Source of the DNA: Sphingomonadales bacterium
GTDB lineage: Bacteria > Pseudomonadota > Alphaproteobacteria > Sphingomonadales > Sphingomonadaceae
DNA length: 55,151 nt
Direction: 5' to 3'
Assembly: GCA_018971065.1 (NCBI GenBank)
Contig: JAGWVC010000012.1
Span: forward strand, 1 to 55,151
Positions 28,646 through 36,043 of the stretch are shown here, in pieces. The position numbers and the translations under genes were made by a program. Below the pieces are notes generated by a model. The model was not told where the DNA came from. It worked only from the letters and a program-made list of their open reading frames with translations, and made no database searches. Position 1 is the first letter of the stretch, and each line of letters begins with the position of its first letter.

Positions 28646-29350
28646 TCAGGTCAGCTTGCGCCGCGCCGCTTCCAGCGCCGCCTCCGCGCGCGAGGTGATG
28701 CCCAGCTTGCGGTAGATCGCCTTGACATGCGTCGCCACGGTCTGCGCCGAAATCGCCAGCGCGCCGCCCGCCTCGGCCAGCGTCAGCCCGCGCCCGATCA
28801 GCCGCAGCACGTCGGTCTCGCGCGCGGTCAGTTGCTGTTCCTCGCCGGCGGCGTTGCTGGCGCCGGCGGTGACGAACGTCGCGTGCCCGCGAAAATGCGC
28901 CAGCAGCCGCCGCGCCATCGGCGGCGACAGCGCCACTTCGCCCCGGCCGATGCGGCGCAGCAGCTCGACCAGCTCCTCGGCCGGGCGATCCTTCAGCAGG
29001 TAGGAGTGCGCGCCCGCCGCCATCGCCTGCATCAGGTGCGCGTCGTCATCGAAGATCGTCGAGACCACCAGTTGCGCGCCGGGGTGGCTGGTGGCCAGGT
29101 CGCGGATCAGGTCCACCCCGGTGCCGTCGGGCAGGCCCAGGTCGATCAGGAACAGCGTATCGCCGCTCGATTCCGGATGGGCCGATTCCGGATTGGCCTT
29201 CACCCACGCGCGCGCCTCGGCCAGCGTGGTGGCGTGATAGACCCCGGTGGCCGGGAAGGCGCGGTGAACCAGGCCGCTCAGCCAGTCGCGCGTCGCGGCA
29301 ATATCCTCGACGATCAGGGTACGCGCCGGAAGGGAAGGGGCCACGGTCAT
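28646..29350 (-). CDS. NarL/LuxR-family response regulator
   Basis: A 234-residue regulator. The receiver has TLIVEDIAATRDWL, phospho-acceptor Asp70 in FLIDLGLPDGTG, the Ser/Thr in VVSTIFDDD and Lys in SYLLKDRPAEEL. The C-terminal HTH has LTARETDVLRLIGRGLTLAE and ISAQTVATHVKAIYRKLGI, the classic GerE/LuxR pattern. It forms an operon with the downstream 7TM-type kinase. It starts 73 bases after the exporter gene, so it may be read through from the receptor promoter or have its own. Confidence 0.93.
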   Translation of the reverse strand: MTVAPSLPARTLIVEDIAATRDWLSGLVHRAFPATGVYHATTLAEARAWVKANPESAHPESSGDTLFLIDLGLPDGTGVDLIRDLATSHPGAQLVVSTIFDDDAHLMQAMAAGAHSYLLKDRPAEELVELLRRIGRGEVALSPPMARRLLAHFRGHATFVTAGASNAAGEEQQLTARETDVLRLIGRGLTLAEAGGALAISAQTVATHVKAIYRKLGITSRAEAALEAARRKLT

Positions 29351-29423
29351 CCCGCGACTATAACCATGCCATCGCGCGCCGGAATACCATGTTTATGGGA
29401 GAACTACTTATTCATCCTGCAGG

Positions 29424-30971
29424 TCAGTCGGCGTGAATCACCGGCGGCGGCGCGGCTGCCGCGCCCCGCTTAGGGTTGCGGATCAGCAGGCACAGCGGCG
29501 CCACCACCAGCGCCAGCACCAGCAGCGACCGGAACGAATCGAGATAGGCCACCATCGCCGCCTGCCGCCCGATGCCGCCGGCCAGCGCCGTCAATGAAGC
29601 GACGCCGCCCAGATCGAAATCGGGCACCCGCATCCCCGCCACCGGGTTGTCGGGCCGCACATGCTCCACCAGCCGCGATTGCGCGGTGGCCATGCCGCGG
29701 ATCGTCACCGTTTGCAGCACCGACAGCCCGATCGACCCGCCCAGGCTGCGCACCAGCGTAAACAGCGCCGAAGCCTCGTTGCGCAGCCGCGAGGGCAGGG
29801 TGGAGAACACCGCCAGAGTCAGCGGCAGGAACAGGAAGCCCGAGCCCAGTCCCTGCATCGCGCCGACCAGCCCGAAGGTGAACTGCCGCGAATCGAGCGA
29901 CAGACCGGTCAGCGTCCAGATCGAGGTGACGATCAGCGCCAGCCCGGCAAAGATCAGCCGGCGCGGCCCGAACAGCGTGACCAGCCGCCCCGCCGCGAAC
30001 ACCCCCACCATGTTGGCCAGCGCGCGCGGCAGCGACAGCATCCCCGCCAGCATCATCGGATAGCCCAGCAACTGCTGCATGATCGCGGTCATCAGCGGCA
30101 CCACGCCGACCAGCAGTACGCCGGTCAGCGCCGACAGCACCGAACCGATCAGGAAATTGCGGTCCTTGAACGTCTCGGGCTTCAGGAACGGTTCGCGCGC
30201 GGTCAGGATGTGGACCACGGCGGTCCACCCCGCCAGCCCGGCCACCGTCGCCTCGATCCAGATTTCGCGCGACGAGAACCAGTCCAGCAACTGCCCGCGA
30301 TCGAGCATCAGTTGCAGCGCGGTCAGCGCCAGCGACACGCTGAGGAACCCCGCCATGTCGAAGCGCTGCACGTCGGTGCGGGTCTTGTTGCGCAGGAACA
30401 CCACCAGCCCGGTGAAACCCAGCGTTCCCACCGGCAGGTTGATCAGGAAAATCCACCGCCAACTGAACTGCTCGGTCAGCCAGGCGCCCAGCGTCGGGCC
30501 GATCGTCGGCCCCAGCAGGGTGCCCAGCCCGAACAGCGCGATCGCGGTGCCGTGTTTTTCCTGCGGATAGATGTCCAGCAGCAGCACCTGCGACAGCGGC
30601 ACCAGACTGGCGCCGAAGAAGCCCTGCACGAAGCGAAACAGCACCAGCGCCTCGATATTGGGCGAGGCGCCGCAGCCCAGCGAGGCCAGCGTGAACCCCA
30701 GCACCGATGCCGACATGATCCGCCGGCGCCCGAAGCGGTCAGCCAGCCAGCCCGAAAGCGGCGTCGCCACCGCCTGCGCCACCAGATAGCTGGTCAGCAC
30801 CCACGCGATCTGCTCCTGCGAGGCGCCGAGGCTGGACTGGATGCGCGGCAGCGCGATCACCGCTATGGTGCCGTCCAGCGTAACGATCATCACCGAGAAC
30901 AGGCACGCCAGCATGATCAGCGTGCGCCGCAGCGGATCGGGCTCGGGCGTGGGGCCGGCGGGAACGCTCAT
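29424..30971 (-). CDS. DHA2-family (EmrB/QacA-type) MFS exporter
   Basis: A 515-residue inner-membrane proton antiporter with about 14 helices. It starts MSVPAGPTPEPDPLRRTLIM and shows DGTIAVIALPRIQ, WVLTSYLVAQAVATPLSGW, motif A LADRFGRRRIM, motif C GLGTLLGPTIGPTLGAW and WRWIFLINLPVG, all DHA2 marks. Its ATG overlaps the TonB receptor stop (ATGA). Usual partners, a membrane fusion protein and TolC-like channel, are absent here. It may export a drug, or move an intermediate or substrate of the linked cluster. Confidence 0.92.
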   Translation of the reverse strand: MSVPAGPTPEPDPLRRTLIMLACLFSVMIVTLDGTIAVIALPRIQSSLGASQEQIAWVLTSYLVAQAVATPLSGWLADRFGRRRIMSASVLGFTLASLGCGASPNIEALVLFRFVQGFFGASLVPLSQVLLLDIYPQEKHGTAIALFGLGTLLGPTIGPTLGAWLTEQFSWRWIFLINLPVGTLGFTGLVVFLRNKTRTDVQRFDMAGFLSVSLALTALQLMLDRGQLLDWFSSREIWIEATVAGLAGWTAVVHILTAREPFLKPETFKDRNFLIGSVLSALTGVLLVGVVPLMTAIMQQLLGYPMMLAGMLSLPRALANMVGVFAAGRLVTLFGPRRLIFAGLALIVTSIWTLTGLSLDSRQFTFGLVGAMQGLGSGFLFLPLTLAVFSTLPSRLRNEASALFTLVRSLGGSIGLSVLQTVTIRGMATAQSRLVEHVRPDNPVAGMRVPDFDLGGVASLTALAGGIGRQAAMVAYLDSFRSLLVLALVVAPLCLLIRNPKRGAAAAPPPVIHAD

Positions 30972-33019
30972 CGAATGCGGGCCTTCACGCCCGCCCACAC
31001 CGTGCGCGGCGCGCCAAGGTCGATCGATCCGGCCTGGTTGCGGGTGATCACGTCGGTTCCGGTCAGGTTCTCGCCCCGCAGCACCAGCGCGAATGGCCCG
31101 GCCAGCGGCAGTTCGGCATAGGCACCCAGCGTCGTCGCGGCGGGCAGGGTGTCGGTCTGCAAGTCGTCCTCGTACTGCGCGCCGGTGTGGCGCAGGGTCA
31201 AGGCCAGATTCCAGCCGGGGCGCGGCTTCCATGCGGCGGTCACGCTGGCGGCCAGCTTCGGCACTTGCGCCGGCCGCAGCCCGTTCAACCCCGCCGCCAC
31301 GCCGCTGGCCTGCACTTTCGCATCGGTCCAGGCCAGCGAACCATCCAGACTGACCGGCCCTTGCCCCAGATGCGCGGTCGCCTCCAGCCCGCGCGCGCGG
31401 ATCGCATCGACGTTCATGCGCTGCCGGGTGATCGCCACCGTCGTCGCCGTCGTCACCGTGCCGGTGGTGACATTGGCGATGGCATCCTCCAGCCGGTCGG
31501 AAAAGCCGGTCAGTGACAGCATGACGCCCGGCGCCGGCGCCCAGTCGATGCCGCCCTCGAAGCCCTTCAGCCGCTCGTTGCGCAGCTGGTCGTTGGCGAC
31601 CGTCGCGGTGCTGACCGACTTGCCGCCGCTGCTGGCGGTCACCGTGAACGGGCGGTACAGCTCGTTCAGCGTCGGCTGGCGGAAGTTGGCATAGCCCGCC
31701 GCGCGCAGCGTCACCCCGGCGCCCGGCTTCAGCAGCGCCCCGCCGCGCCAGGTGGCGGCCCAGTCGGCGCGCCGGGCAAAGGCGTTGTCGGTCGTCACCA
31801 CGCCCGCCGGGTTGGCCAGCGTGAAGAACCCGTCGGCCACGCTCCAGCGATCGGCACGCAAGCCCCCGGTCAGCGTCAGCGCCCCCAGCGTCCAGTCATC
31901 CTCGGCATAGGCGCCGAAATCGCTGTTGCGCCCGCCCGCCTGCCGCCGTGCCGTCACCGCGCCGGTGGCGGCGTTGTACAATACCTCTTGCGTGCGCCCG
32001 CTGCCGACGCGCCCGTCGAACCCCAGCCGCAGCACATGGGCATCGCCCACCGGCGGCCGCAGCTCGAACTTGCCGCCCCAGCCGGTGGAAGGCGTGCGAT
32101 ACTGGTTCAGCGTCGGCCGGAACGTGCTGGCTGAGACCGTCACGCTGGAAAACCCGCGCGCCTGCAGATAGGCCAGCGCATCGAACGTCCACGCCCCGCG
32201 CCCCACCAGCCGCAGCCCGGCATCCTGCCCCTGCGATCCGTTCAGCGCGCCGTCGAAACGCAGCACGCGATGGTCGCTGAACGCCATGCCGTGGACCTGC
32301 AATTCCACGCCATCACCCAGCGGCGCCACGCCGCGAAGGCCGGTGGACCACGAATCGTACCGGGCCTTCACGCTGGCCGTCACACGCTGCGATTCCGGCG
32401 TTGTCCAGAACCCCTGGCCGCGATCCCACCGCCCCGAAACCTGCGTAAACCCGGCGCCCAGACGCGGCGTCAGCGTGCCCGAAACCTCGCTCTCGCCGCG
32501 ATCGTCCGCCAGTGCCGATCCGGCGAACAGCCCGGCCTCGGCCGCATTGGCGCTGTTCAGCTCGATCGTCCCCGCCACCGCGCCGGCGCCGAACGCCCCG
32601 GAACCACCGCCACGCGTCACCCGCACGCTGCCCAGCCGCTCGGGCGCCAGTGCAGAAAACGGCAGGTAGCCGAAGAACGGATCGGCCAGCGGCACCCCGT
32701 CCAGCAGCACCAGCGCGCGGCTGGCGGCATTGCCGCCCAGCGCCCGCAGCGTCGCCCCTTGCGCCGAAGGGTTCGACGAGCGGCTGTCCGCCCGGCGGAA
32801 CTGCTGGAACCCCGCCACGTTCGCCAGCGCATCCTCGATCCGCCCCGACGGCGCGGCCTGCAACGCATCCTTGCTGATGGTCTGCACGTCATAGGCAGGC
32901 GTTGCCGGGGTATCGCCCAGCCCGTGGCCCGTCACCACGATCTCCGGCCCATCCTCGGCCCGGGCCACGCCGGGCAGCGCCGCCAGCGCGACCGCCCAAA
33001 TTCCCAACCGACGTTGCAT
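30968..33019 (-). CDS. TonB-dependent outer-membrane receptor
   Basis: A 683-residue receptor. The signal peptide is MQRRLGIWAVALAALPGVARA, followed by a TonB-box-like EIVVTG, a plug domain (RALVLLDGVPLADPF, SVRVTRGGGSGAFGAGAVAGTIEL) and a beta-barrel to the C-terminus (FALVLRGENLTGTDVITRN). Such receptors import iron chelates, vitamins, glycans or aromatic compounds. No siderophore genes lie near; coupling to an exporter, a two-component pair and a dioxygenase suggests a substrate receptor. It is divergent from a GntR gene across 116 bases. Confidence 0.92.
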   Translation of the reverse strand: MQRRLGIWAVALAALPGVARAEDGPEIVVTGHGLGDTPATPAYDVQTISKDALQAAPSGRIEDALANVAGFQQFRRADSRSSNPSAQGATLRALGGNAASRALVLLDGVPLADPFFGYLPFSALAPERLGSVRVTRGGGSGAFGAGAVAGTIELNSANAAEAGLFAGSALADDRGESEVSGTLTPRLGAGFTQVSGRWDRGQGFWTTPESQRVTASVKARYDSWSTGLRGVAPLGDGVELQVHGMAFSDHRVLRFDGALNGSQGQDAGLRLVGRGAWTFDALAYLQARGFSSVTVSASTFRPTLNQYRTPSTGWGGKFELRPPVGDAHVLRLGFDGRVGSGRTQEVLYNAATGAVTARRQAGGRNSDFGAYAEDDWTLGALTLTGGLRADRWSVADGFFTLANPAGVVTTDNAFARRADWAATWRGGALLKPGAGVTLRAAGYANFRQPTLNELYRPFTVTASSGGKSVSTATVANDQLRNERLKGFEGGIDWAPAPGVMLSLTGFSDRLEDAIANVTTGTVTTATTVAITRQRMNVDAIRARGLEATAHLGQGPVSLDGSLAWTDAKVQASGVAAGLNGLRPAQVPKLAASVTAAWKPRPGWNLALTLRHTGAQYEDDLQTDTLPAATTLGAYAELPLAGPFALVLRGENLTGTDVITRNQAGSIDLGAPRTVWAGVKARIR

Positions 33020-33135
33020 CACTGTGTCAGAAACCCCGGCAAACCGCGAAAAACGCGCCCCCATACCGCGCCCGTCCCCCGCCGTCTTGCGCTTTCGCTT
33101 GTCTGCAACCCGCTCCCGCGCTTATTCGCGGGGGC

Positions 33136-33798
33136 ATGGCACCGTCGCAACAATCGCTGCGTTATCGCACCAAGGAAGAGCAGGTTGCCGATTTCCTGCG
33201 CGAGGGCATCATTGCGGGCCGCTACCCGCGCGGCGCCCGGCTGAAGCAGCAGGAAATCGCCACCCTGCTCAGCACCAGCATCACCCCGGTGCGGGAGGCG
33301 CTGAAGCTGCTGGAGGCCGAAGGCTACGTCACCGGCGACAGCTTTCGCGGCGCCACCGTCGCCCCGTTCGACCTCAACGCGTCGCGCGAGACGCTGAACC
33401 TGCGCATCCTGCTGGAAACGCAACTGGTCAAGGAAGCCGCCGCCCGCGCCGATGCCGCGCAGATCGCCGAACTGACCGAAGTGGCCGCGCAGTTCGCCAA
33501 GGCCTTCGCGGCCGGCGACAACGAGACCGCGCGCGCCGCCAACTACCAGTTCCACCACCGCATGTTCGAATTCGCGAAACTGCCGCAGACTCACCATTTC
33601 GTGCAGATCCTGTGGGCGCGCTATCCGTTCGACCTGATCAACCGCCTGAAAGGCCGCGTCAGCCGCGCGGCGGAGGAACACGACGAGATGCTGGCCGCGC
33701 TGATCGCCAACGATGCATCGGCGGCGATGCTGGCCACCCGCAAGCACATCGAATCGGGCTGGCTCGAATTGCAGGCGTCGGTCGAAGCCGGCGCGTAA
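33136..33798 (+). CDS. GntR-family regulator, FCD (FadR) subgroup
   Basis: A 220-residue repressor-type protein. The winged helix is at residues 8-75 (EEQVADFLREGIIAGRYPRG, LKQQEIATLLSTSITPVREALKLLEAEGYV in pieces) and the FCD ligand domain follows (TLNLRILLETQLVKEAAARA, NYQFHHRMFEFA, EEHDEMLAALIANDASAA, with His at the metal/ligand positions). FCD regulators usually sense small organic acids of the pathway they control. Its position between the receptor and the CoA-dependent genes makes both arms plausible targets. Confidence 0.92.
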   Translation: MAPSQQSLRYRTKEEQVADFLREGIIAGRYPRGARLKQQEIATLLSTSITPVREALKLLEAEGYVTGDSFRGATVAPFDLNASRETLNLRILLETQLVKEAAARADAAQIAELTEVAAQFAKAFAAGDNETARAANYQFHHRMFEFAKLPQTHHFVQILWARYPFDLINRLKGRVSRAAEEHDEMLAALIANDASAAMLATRKHIESGWLELQASVEAGA

Positions 33799-33810
33799 GG
33801 TAAAGAAGGG

Positions 33811-33833
33811 TAGGGGGAGATGATCTCCCCCTA
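33811..33833 (+). terminator. Perfect 11-bp hairpin after the GntR gene
   Basis: TAGGGGGAGAT and ATCTCCCCCTA flank a single G, a perfect palindrome 12 bases after the GntR stop. It lacks a T-tract, so it may be a terminator with weak tail or an RNA-stabilising stem. A second stem TCCGGC/GCCGGA lies about 60 bases further on. Confidence 0.55.
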
Positions 33834-33968
33834 CGACCCCCGCGATCCCCTCGCGTTGCGCGCTCCCGCCAGGTCGTGCTCATCCGGCGAAGCCGGAATG
33901 ATGGGATAGCGGCTTCGCCGCAAGGCGCTGCTCCCGCGATGATGCGCAACGCAAAGGTTCACTGGGGT

Positions 33969-34000
33969 CCGGGGATGGTAAGTCCCCGGCTTTCCCTTTT
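33969..34000 (+). terminator. Hairpin plus U-rich tract upstream of the isochorismatase-like gene
   Basis: CCGGGGA (33969-33975) pairs with TCCCCGG (33983-33989) around TGGTAAG, followed by CTTTCCCTTTT. This is terminator-like, but it stands only 42 bases before the next start codon, so it would either end GntR read-through or act as an attenuator of the following gene. Confidence 0.5.
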
Positions 34001-34041
34001 CTGTTCCTTTGCTAAGCGCCCCCGCAAAGGAGCCACCCGAA

Positions 34042-34623
34042 ATGCCCAAAACCCTCTTCCTCGTCATGGACATGATGAACGACATCGTCGCCGAAAACGG
34101 CTTCAACGCGCAGACTTACGGCGTGCAGGTGGCGCAGCGCGGCGTGCTGGCGAACACCGCCGCCGCCATCGCCGCCGCCCGCGCCGCCGGGGCGCTGGTG
34201 GGTTACGTCCGCGTCGGCTTCTCGGCCGATTACCGCGAGGCGCCGGCCAGCAGCCCGATCTTCAACGGCGCGCGCGCCAACGGCATCTTCCAGCTCGGCA
34301 CCTGGGGCACGCGGGTTCACGACTCGCTCCAGCCGCAGCCGCAGGACTTCGACATCGTCAAGCACCGCGTCAGCCCGTTCTACGGCACCGCACTGGAGCC
34401 GATCCTGCGCGCGCAAGCCGTCGAGCGGCTGGTGCTGTGCGGCGTTTCCACCAACGGCGTCGTCCATTCCGGCGCGCGTGAGGCGCACGATCGTGACTAT
34501 GAATGCATTATCCTGGAGGATTGCTGCGCCGGGGTAACGGCAGACGAGCATACCCATGCGATTGCCTGCCTGGGCCGCTACGCGCGGATCATCGCCAGTA
34601 CGGACTTCGACTGGCGCGCGTGA
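34042..34623 (+). CDS. Isochorismatase-fold hydrolase lacking the catalytic Cys
   Basis: A 193-residue alpha/beta hydrolase-like protein of the isochorismatase/nicotinamidase superfamily. Asp10 in LFLVMDMMNDI and Lys107 in VKHRVSPFYGT match two of the three catalytic residues, but the nucleophile position in CGVSTNGVVHSGAREA is Val140 where amidases of the family have Cys. True isochorismatases work without a Cys nucleophile, so a vinyl-ether hydrolase or related reaction is possible, or substrate binding only. AAAGGAG precedes the ATG. It lies upstream of the MaoC-CoA transferase genes. Confidence 0.85.
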   Translation: MPKTLFLVMDMMNDIVAENGFNAQTYGVQVAQRGVLANTAAAIAAARAAGALVGYVRVGFSADYREAPASSPIFNGARANGIFQLGTWGTRVHDSLQPQPQDFDIVKHRVSPFYGTALEPILRAQAVERLVLCGVSTNGVVHSGAREAHDRDYECIILEDCCAGVTADEHTHAIACLGRYARIIASTDFDWRA

Positions 34624-34642
34624 GGGCGGTGCCGTTGGGCGC

Positions 34643-34671
34643 TTGACCACATCCCAGATAATGCATTATGT
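34643..34671 (+). promoter_or_regulatory. Candidate promoter with overlapping palindrome
   Basis: TTGACC (34643-34648) is followed after 17 bases by TTATGT (34666-34671). The perfect 12-bp palindrome ATAATGCATTAT (34658-34669) overlaps the putative -10, where a repressor such as the linked GntR protein could block RNA polymerase. The MaoC-type gene starts 45 bases downstream with AAGGAG as ribosome binding site. Confidence 0.45.
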
Positions 34672-34715
34672 GCGACACCAACCCCGGCAGCAGCGCCGAT
34701 CAAGGAGTCACGCAC

Positions 34716-35915
34716 ATGAGCAACGAACAGGACGTCGGCGGCGCCCCCGCGGAAGGCAAGATCACCCCGGAAGCGATCAAGGCTGCCGAGAACATGATCG
34801 GCATGCAGCTTCGCCCCGAAGGGCCGTACCTGCAGGACGCCACCGAAGACACCATGCGCAACTGGTGCAACGGCATCGGTGACCTGAATCCGCTGTACCG
34901 CGATCTGGAACATGGCCGCCTGTCGCGCCACGGGTCGATCGTCGCGCACCCCAACTTCCCGATGGCGTTCGGCTGGATCGGTCGCACCCGCTGGGGCCTG
35001 CCCGGCGTCCACGGCTTCTACGCCGGCAACGACTGGGAACTGTTCCGCCACATCCGCCCGGGCGATCGCATCACCGCGATCGAGCGCGTCGTCGGCATCG
35101 ACGTCAAGGAATCGAAGTTCTCGGGCACGCTGGTCATGCAGTACGTCGAGGCCACTTTCGCCAACCAGTTCGGCGATGTCGTCGCCCGCGCGCTGGGCAC
35201 CTGCACCCGGCATGAGCGCAAGGCCGCCCGCGACGCCGGCAAGTATTCGGAAATCAAGACTCACGAATACACCCCCGAGGAATTCGCCCGCATCGACCAG
35301 GCGATCCTCGATGAAGAGAAGAACATGCGCGGCACCAACGTGCGCTACTGGGATGAAGTGCAGATCGGCGAGGAACTGCCCGAGATCGTGCGCGGCCCGC
35401 TCAGCCTGATGGACACGATGGGCTTCCTGGTCGGCTCGGGCCGTGGCCACACCCACGGCGTCATCTTCAAGAACGCGGTCAAGCACCCCGGCCACTTCTT
35501 CCGCAACCCGGAAGCCGGCGGCGGCATCGAATACACCGGCATCGGCCACCACCGTGAATCGACCGCGAAGGAAGTGGGCGTGCCCGGCGTGTACGATTAC
35601 GGCCCACAGCGCTCGTCGTGGATGGCCAGCCTCGTCACCAACTGGATGGGCGATGCCGGCTTCCTGAAGCGCATCCGCACCCAGATGCGCGGCTTCAACA
35701 TCATGGGCGATTGCACCTGGGCGCGCGGCAAGGTGACGAACAAGTACATCAAGGACGGCAACGCCCTGGTGGACATCGAAATCCGTGGCGAAAACCAGCG
35801 CGGCGAACTGACGACGCCGGGCCTCGCCACCGTGCTGCTGCCCTCGCTGAACCCCAACCACAACGTGTTCTTCGATGGCCGCAACTGCGACCTCGAACTG
35901 CCCGTGGTTCGGTAA
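34716..35915 (+). CDS. MaoC-like double hot-dog acyl dehydratase/hydratase
   Basis: A 399-residue protein with two hot-dog halves: an N-terminal FAS1-like dehydratase domain (ATEDTMRNWCNGIGDLNPLYRD, IRPGDRITAIERVVG) and a C-terminal half starting near residue 205 (RYWDEVQIGEELPEIVRGPLS). Proteins of this type add water to enoyl-CoA or remove it from 3-hydroxyacyl-CoA. AAGGAG lies 8 bases before the ATG. Linked CoA-transferases and a 3-hydroxyacid-type dehydrogenase fit a CoA-ester hydration step. The exact substrate is unknown. Confidence 0.85.
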   Translation: MSNEQDVGGAPAEGKITPEAIKAAENMIGMQLRPEGPYLQDATEDTMRNWCNGIGDLNPLYRDLEHGRLSRHGSIVAHPNFPMAFGWIGRTRWGLPGVHGFYAGNDWELFRHIRPGDRITAIERVVGIDVKESKFSGTLVMQYVEATFANQFGDVVARALGTCTRHERKAARDAGKYSEIKTHEYTPEEFARIDQAILDEEKNMRGTNVRYWDEVQIGEELPEIVRGPLSLMDTMGFLVGSGRGHTHGVIFKNAVKHPGHFFRNPEAGGGIEYTGIGHHRESTAKEVGVPGVYDYGPQRSSWMASLVTNWMGDAGFLKRIRTQMRGFNIMGDCTWARGKVTNKYIKDGNALVDIEIRGENQRGELTTPGLATVLLPSLNPNHNVFFDGRNCDLELPVVR

Positions 35916-35931
35916 GCAAACAAGCAATAGC

Positions 35932-36028
35932 CCGTCCGTCCTGAGCTTGTCGAAGGACTGTCCTTTTCTTGCGGCGCGCGTTGTGCCTGCAAGCAAAAGC
36001 AGCCCTTCGACAGGCTCAGGGCGGACGG
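35932..36028. repeat. Head-to-head dispersed repeat forming a 29-bp imperfect stem
   Basis: The left arm (35932-35960, containing CCTGAGCTTGTCGAAGGAC) and right arm (36000-36028, containing CCCTTCGACAGGCTCAGGG) are inverted copies with only three differences over 29 bases. The core CCTGAGC.TGTCGAAGG is, as I recall, a frequent intergenic repeat in sphingomonads. A single half copy recurs at 38466-38492, in the next operon gap. RNA stem formation between coding regions is likely. Confidence 0.8.
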
Positions 36029-36043
36029 ATCGGGAGTAGGCCT

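Noticed and set aside
24232..28698. A 1488-codon open frame on the plus strand
   Set aside because: It is rich in Arg, Gln and His, has no domain, and runs antisense to the NTF2-like, dioxygenase, bicupin and kinase genes, which have clear motifs. It is a GC-rich shadow frame.
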